NCBI GenBank assembly: GCA_947456995.1
Contig: CANGVB010000153.1
Coordinates: forward strand, 1-7,732
Direction of reading: 5' to 3'
DNA length: 7,732 nt
Source of the DNA: Bryobacteraceae bacterium
GTDB lineage: Bacteria > Acidobacteriota > Terriglobia > Bryobacterales > Bryobacteraceae
This document shows, one piece after another, positions 6,639 through 7,732 of the stretch. Below the pieces are notes generated by a model. That model worked only from the letters and a program-made list of their open reading frames with translations, did no database searches and was not told the origin of the DNA. Positions within the stretch are counted from its first letter, which is position 1, and the number at the start of each line of letters is the position of its first letter. The position numbers and the translations under genes were made by a program.

Positions 6639-7732
6639 GATGACGCTCGAAGAAGTGGACCATTTCTTCGTTCAGATGAAAGCGGGCGGGGCCGCTGACG
6701 CCGTGTGACTTTTGCGGATAGATCTGGAGTTCGAAGTGTTTGCCGGCTTTTTGCAGGGCGTCGGTCATCTGGAGCATGTTCTGGAATAAAACATTATCGT
6801 CTCCAATGTTGTGGACGAGCATCAGCTTGCCTTCAAGGTTTTTTGCTTTGTGGACAGGAGAAGAGTCGCGATAGCCTTTTTCGTTTTCCTGCGGGGTGCC
6901 GAGGTAACGCTCGGTATAGATGGTGTCGTAGAGGAGCCAGTTGGTTACTGGCGCGCCGCTGATGCCGGCCTTGATCAGCTTGGGTTCGCTGAGCATGGTG
7001 TTGAGGGTCATGTAGCCGCCATAGCTCCAGCCGGACATGCCGATGCGGGTGGGGTCTACGAAGCCGAGCGATACGAGATGTTCGACGCCTGCCTTTTGAT
7101 CTTGCACTTCGATCTCGCCGAATTTGCGGTAGAGCTTCGATTCCCAGAGGTGTCCCCGGCCGCCGGAGCCTCGGTTGTCTACTTGCCAGATTACGAAGCC
7201 TTTGTGGGCAAGGACCTGATCGAGGTTGGTGCCACCGTTCCAGGCGTTGCGGATGGTTTGAGCGTGCGGGCCGCCGTAGACCATGACGACGGCCGGGTAC
7301 TTCTTTGTTGGGTCGAAGTTCTTTGGCTTGATGAGACGGGCGTAGAGGGTGGCTCCGTCTTTGACTTTGAAGCTGGTGAATTCGGTGGGGAGGATGTCGT
7401 TTTCATCGAGGGCGCGGCGGTCTGCGGCTTTGAGCTGTTCGATTTGCTGGCCGTCGGCAGTGTGGAGGGTTTGGCGGGTGGGGGTGTCGATGGCGGAATA
7501 GTTGTCGGTGTAGAACTCGGCGGTGGGGCTCATGGAGATGGAATGCGTGCCGGCTTCGGTGGTGAGCTTGCGTTTGTTCTTTCCGTCGAAGCCGATTACA
7601 TAGAGATGGCGCTCGAGGGGGCTGACTTCGGTGGAGGTGTAGTAGACGAGCTTCTTGTCGAAGTTGACGGCAGCTACATCGTTTACTTCCCAATCGCCTT
7701 TGGTGATCTGGCCGAGGTCTTTGCCATCGAAG
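6628..7732 (-). CDS. Dipeptidyl peptidase IV-type S9 serine peptidase (5' end cut by right edge)
   Basis: The reverse strand is open from the right edge to TAA at 6630-6628, giving 367 residues of a longer protein; normal relatives have about 700-800. The first visible part (FDGKDLGQIT, YYTSTEVSPLERHLYVI) is the end of the DPPIV beta-propeller domain. The alpha/beta-hydrolase domain follows, with VVMVYGGPHAQ, DNRGSGGRG, GEIEVQDQKAGVEHL, GMSGWSYGGYMTLNTM, HNIGDDNVLFQNML and YPQKSHGVSG. The catalytic triad is complete: Ser (codon 7026-7024, GWSYGG), Asp (6801-6799, GDDNV) and His (6705-6703, KSHGV). Such enzymes remove dipeptides from peptide N-termini, usually in the periplasm. The signal peptide and substrate-binding glutamates would lie outside the window. 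The ATG at 7533 is an internal methionine, because the propeller sequence continues in frame before it. It is upstream of, and overlaps, the membrane-protein gene. A prolyl-specific role is likely but not provable here. Confidence 0.92.
   Translation of the reverse strand, partial: FDGKDLGQITKGDWEVNDVAAVNFDKKLVYYTSTEVSPLERHLYVIGFDGKNKRKLTTEAGTHSISMSPTAEFYTDNYSAIDTPTRQTLHTADGQQIEQLKAADRRALDENDILPTEFTSFKVKDGATLYARLIKPKNFDPTKKYPAVVMVYGGPHAQTIRNAWNGGTNLDQVLAHKGFVIWQVDNRGSGGRGHLWESKLYRKFGEIEVQDQKAGVEHLVSLGFVDPTRIGMSGWSYGGYMTLNTMLSEPKLIKAGISGAPVTNWLLYDTIYTERYLGTPQENEKGYRDSSPVHKAKNLEGKLMLVHNIGDDNVLFQNMLQMTDALQKAGKHFELQIYPQKSHGVSGPARFHLNEEMVHFFERHLGQ

Noticed and set aside
7533..7533. ATG at 7533-7531 as the start of the peptidase
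   Set aside because: The frame stays open to the right edge and encodes typical DPPIV propeller sequence upstream, so this methionine is internal.

Overview
The window looks like a chromosomal segment from an acidobacterium, most likely of the Solibacter/Bryobacter kind. This is an inference from gene content: a winged-helix regulator N-terminus of the type expanded in Acidobacteria, a planctomycete-cytochrome-like PSCyt2/PSD1 protein paired with a Tat-exported DUF1501 protein, a secreted plant-type glutaminyl cyclase and an S9 dipeptidyl-peptidase-like enzyme. I see no tRNA, rRNA, CRISPR array, insertion sequence or phage gene.

Layout. Positions 1-256 (minus) hold the first 85 codons of a transcriptional regulator that runs off the left edge. 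A 31-bp divergent spacer follows, then five plus-strand genes packed almost without gaps: glutaminyl-peptide cyclotransferase (288-1031), an alkyltransferase-like DNA-lesion-binding protein (1021-1314), a DUF1549/DUF1553 (PSCyt2-PSD1) protein (1333-3348), a DUF1501 protein (3326-4699) and a TenA-family thiaminase II (4699-5346). They overlap by 11 bp, lie 18 bp apart, overlap by 23 bp and overlap by 1 bp, so a single transcript is likely. Two minus-strand genes converge on them. A dipeptidyl peptidase IV-type serine peptidase (6628 to beyond the right edge) is followed, with an 11-bp overlap, by a multi-pass membrane protein resembling GT-C glycosyltransferases (5331-6638). Its 3' end overlaps the TenA gene tail-to-tail by 16 bp. 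No stretch over 300 bases lacks a gene; the largest gap is 31 bp.

How the genes may work together. The PSCyt2-PSD1 and DUF1501 pair is a recurrent, poorly understood envelope module, and both proteins carry export signals. The cyclotransferase is also predicted to be exported, while the alkyltransferase-like protein and probably TenA are cytoplasmic, so the plus-strand string does not form an obvious single pathway. The minus-strand pair combines peptide processing with a membrane protein of unknown substrate. Two genes are cut by the window edges. The plus strand is richer in G than C whichever strand is coding, which suggests replication-strand bias and explains the many long meaningless open frames opposite the real genes.
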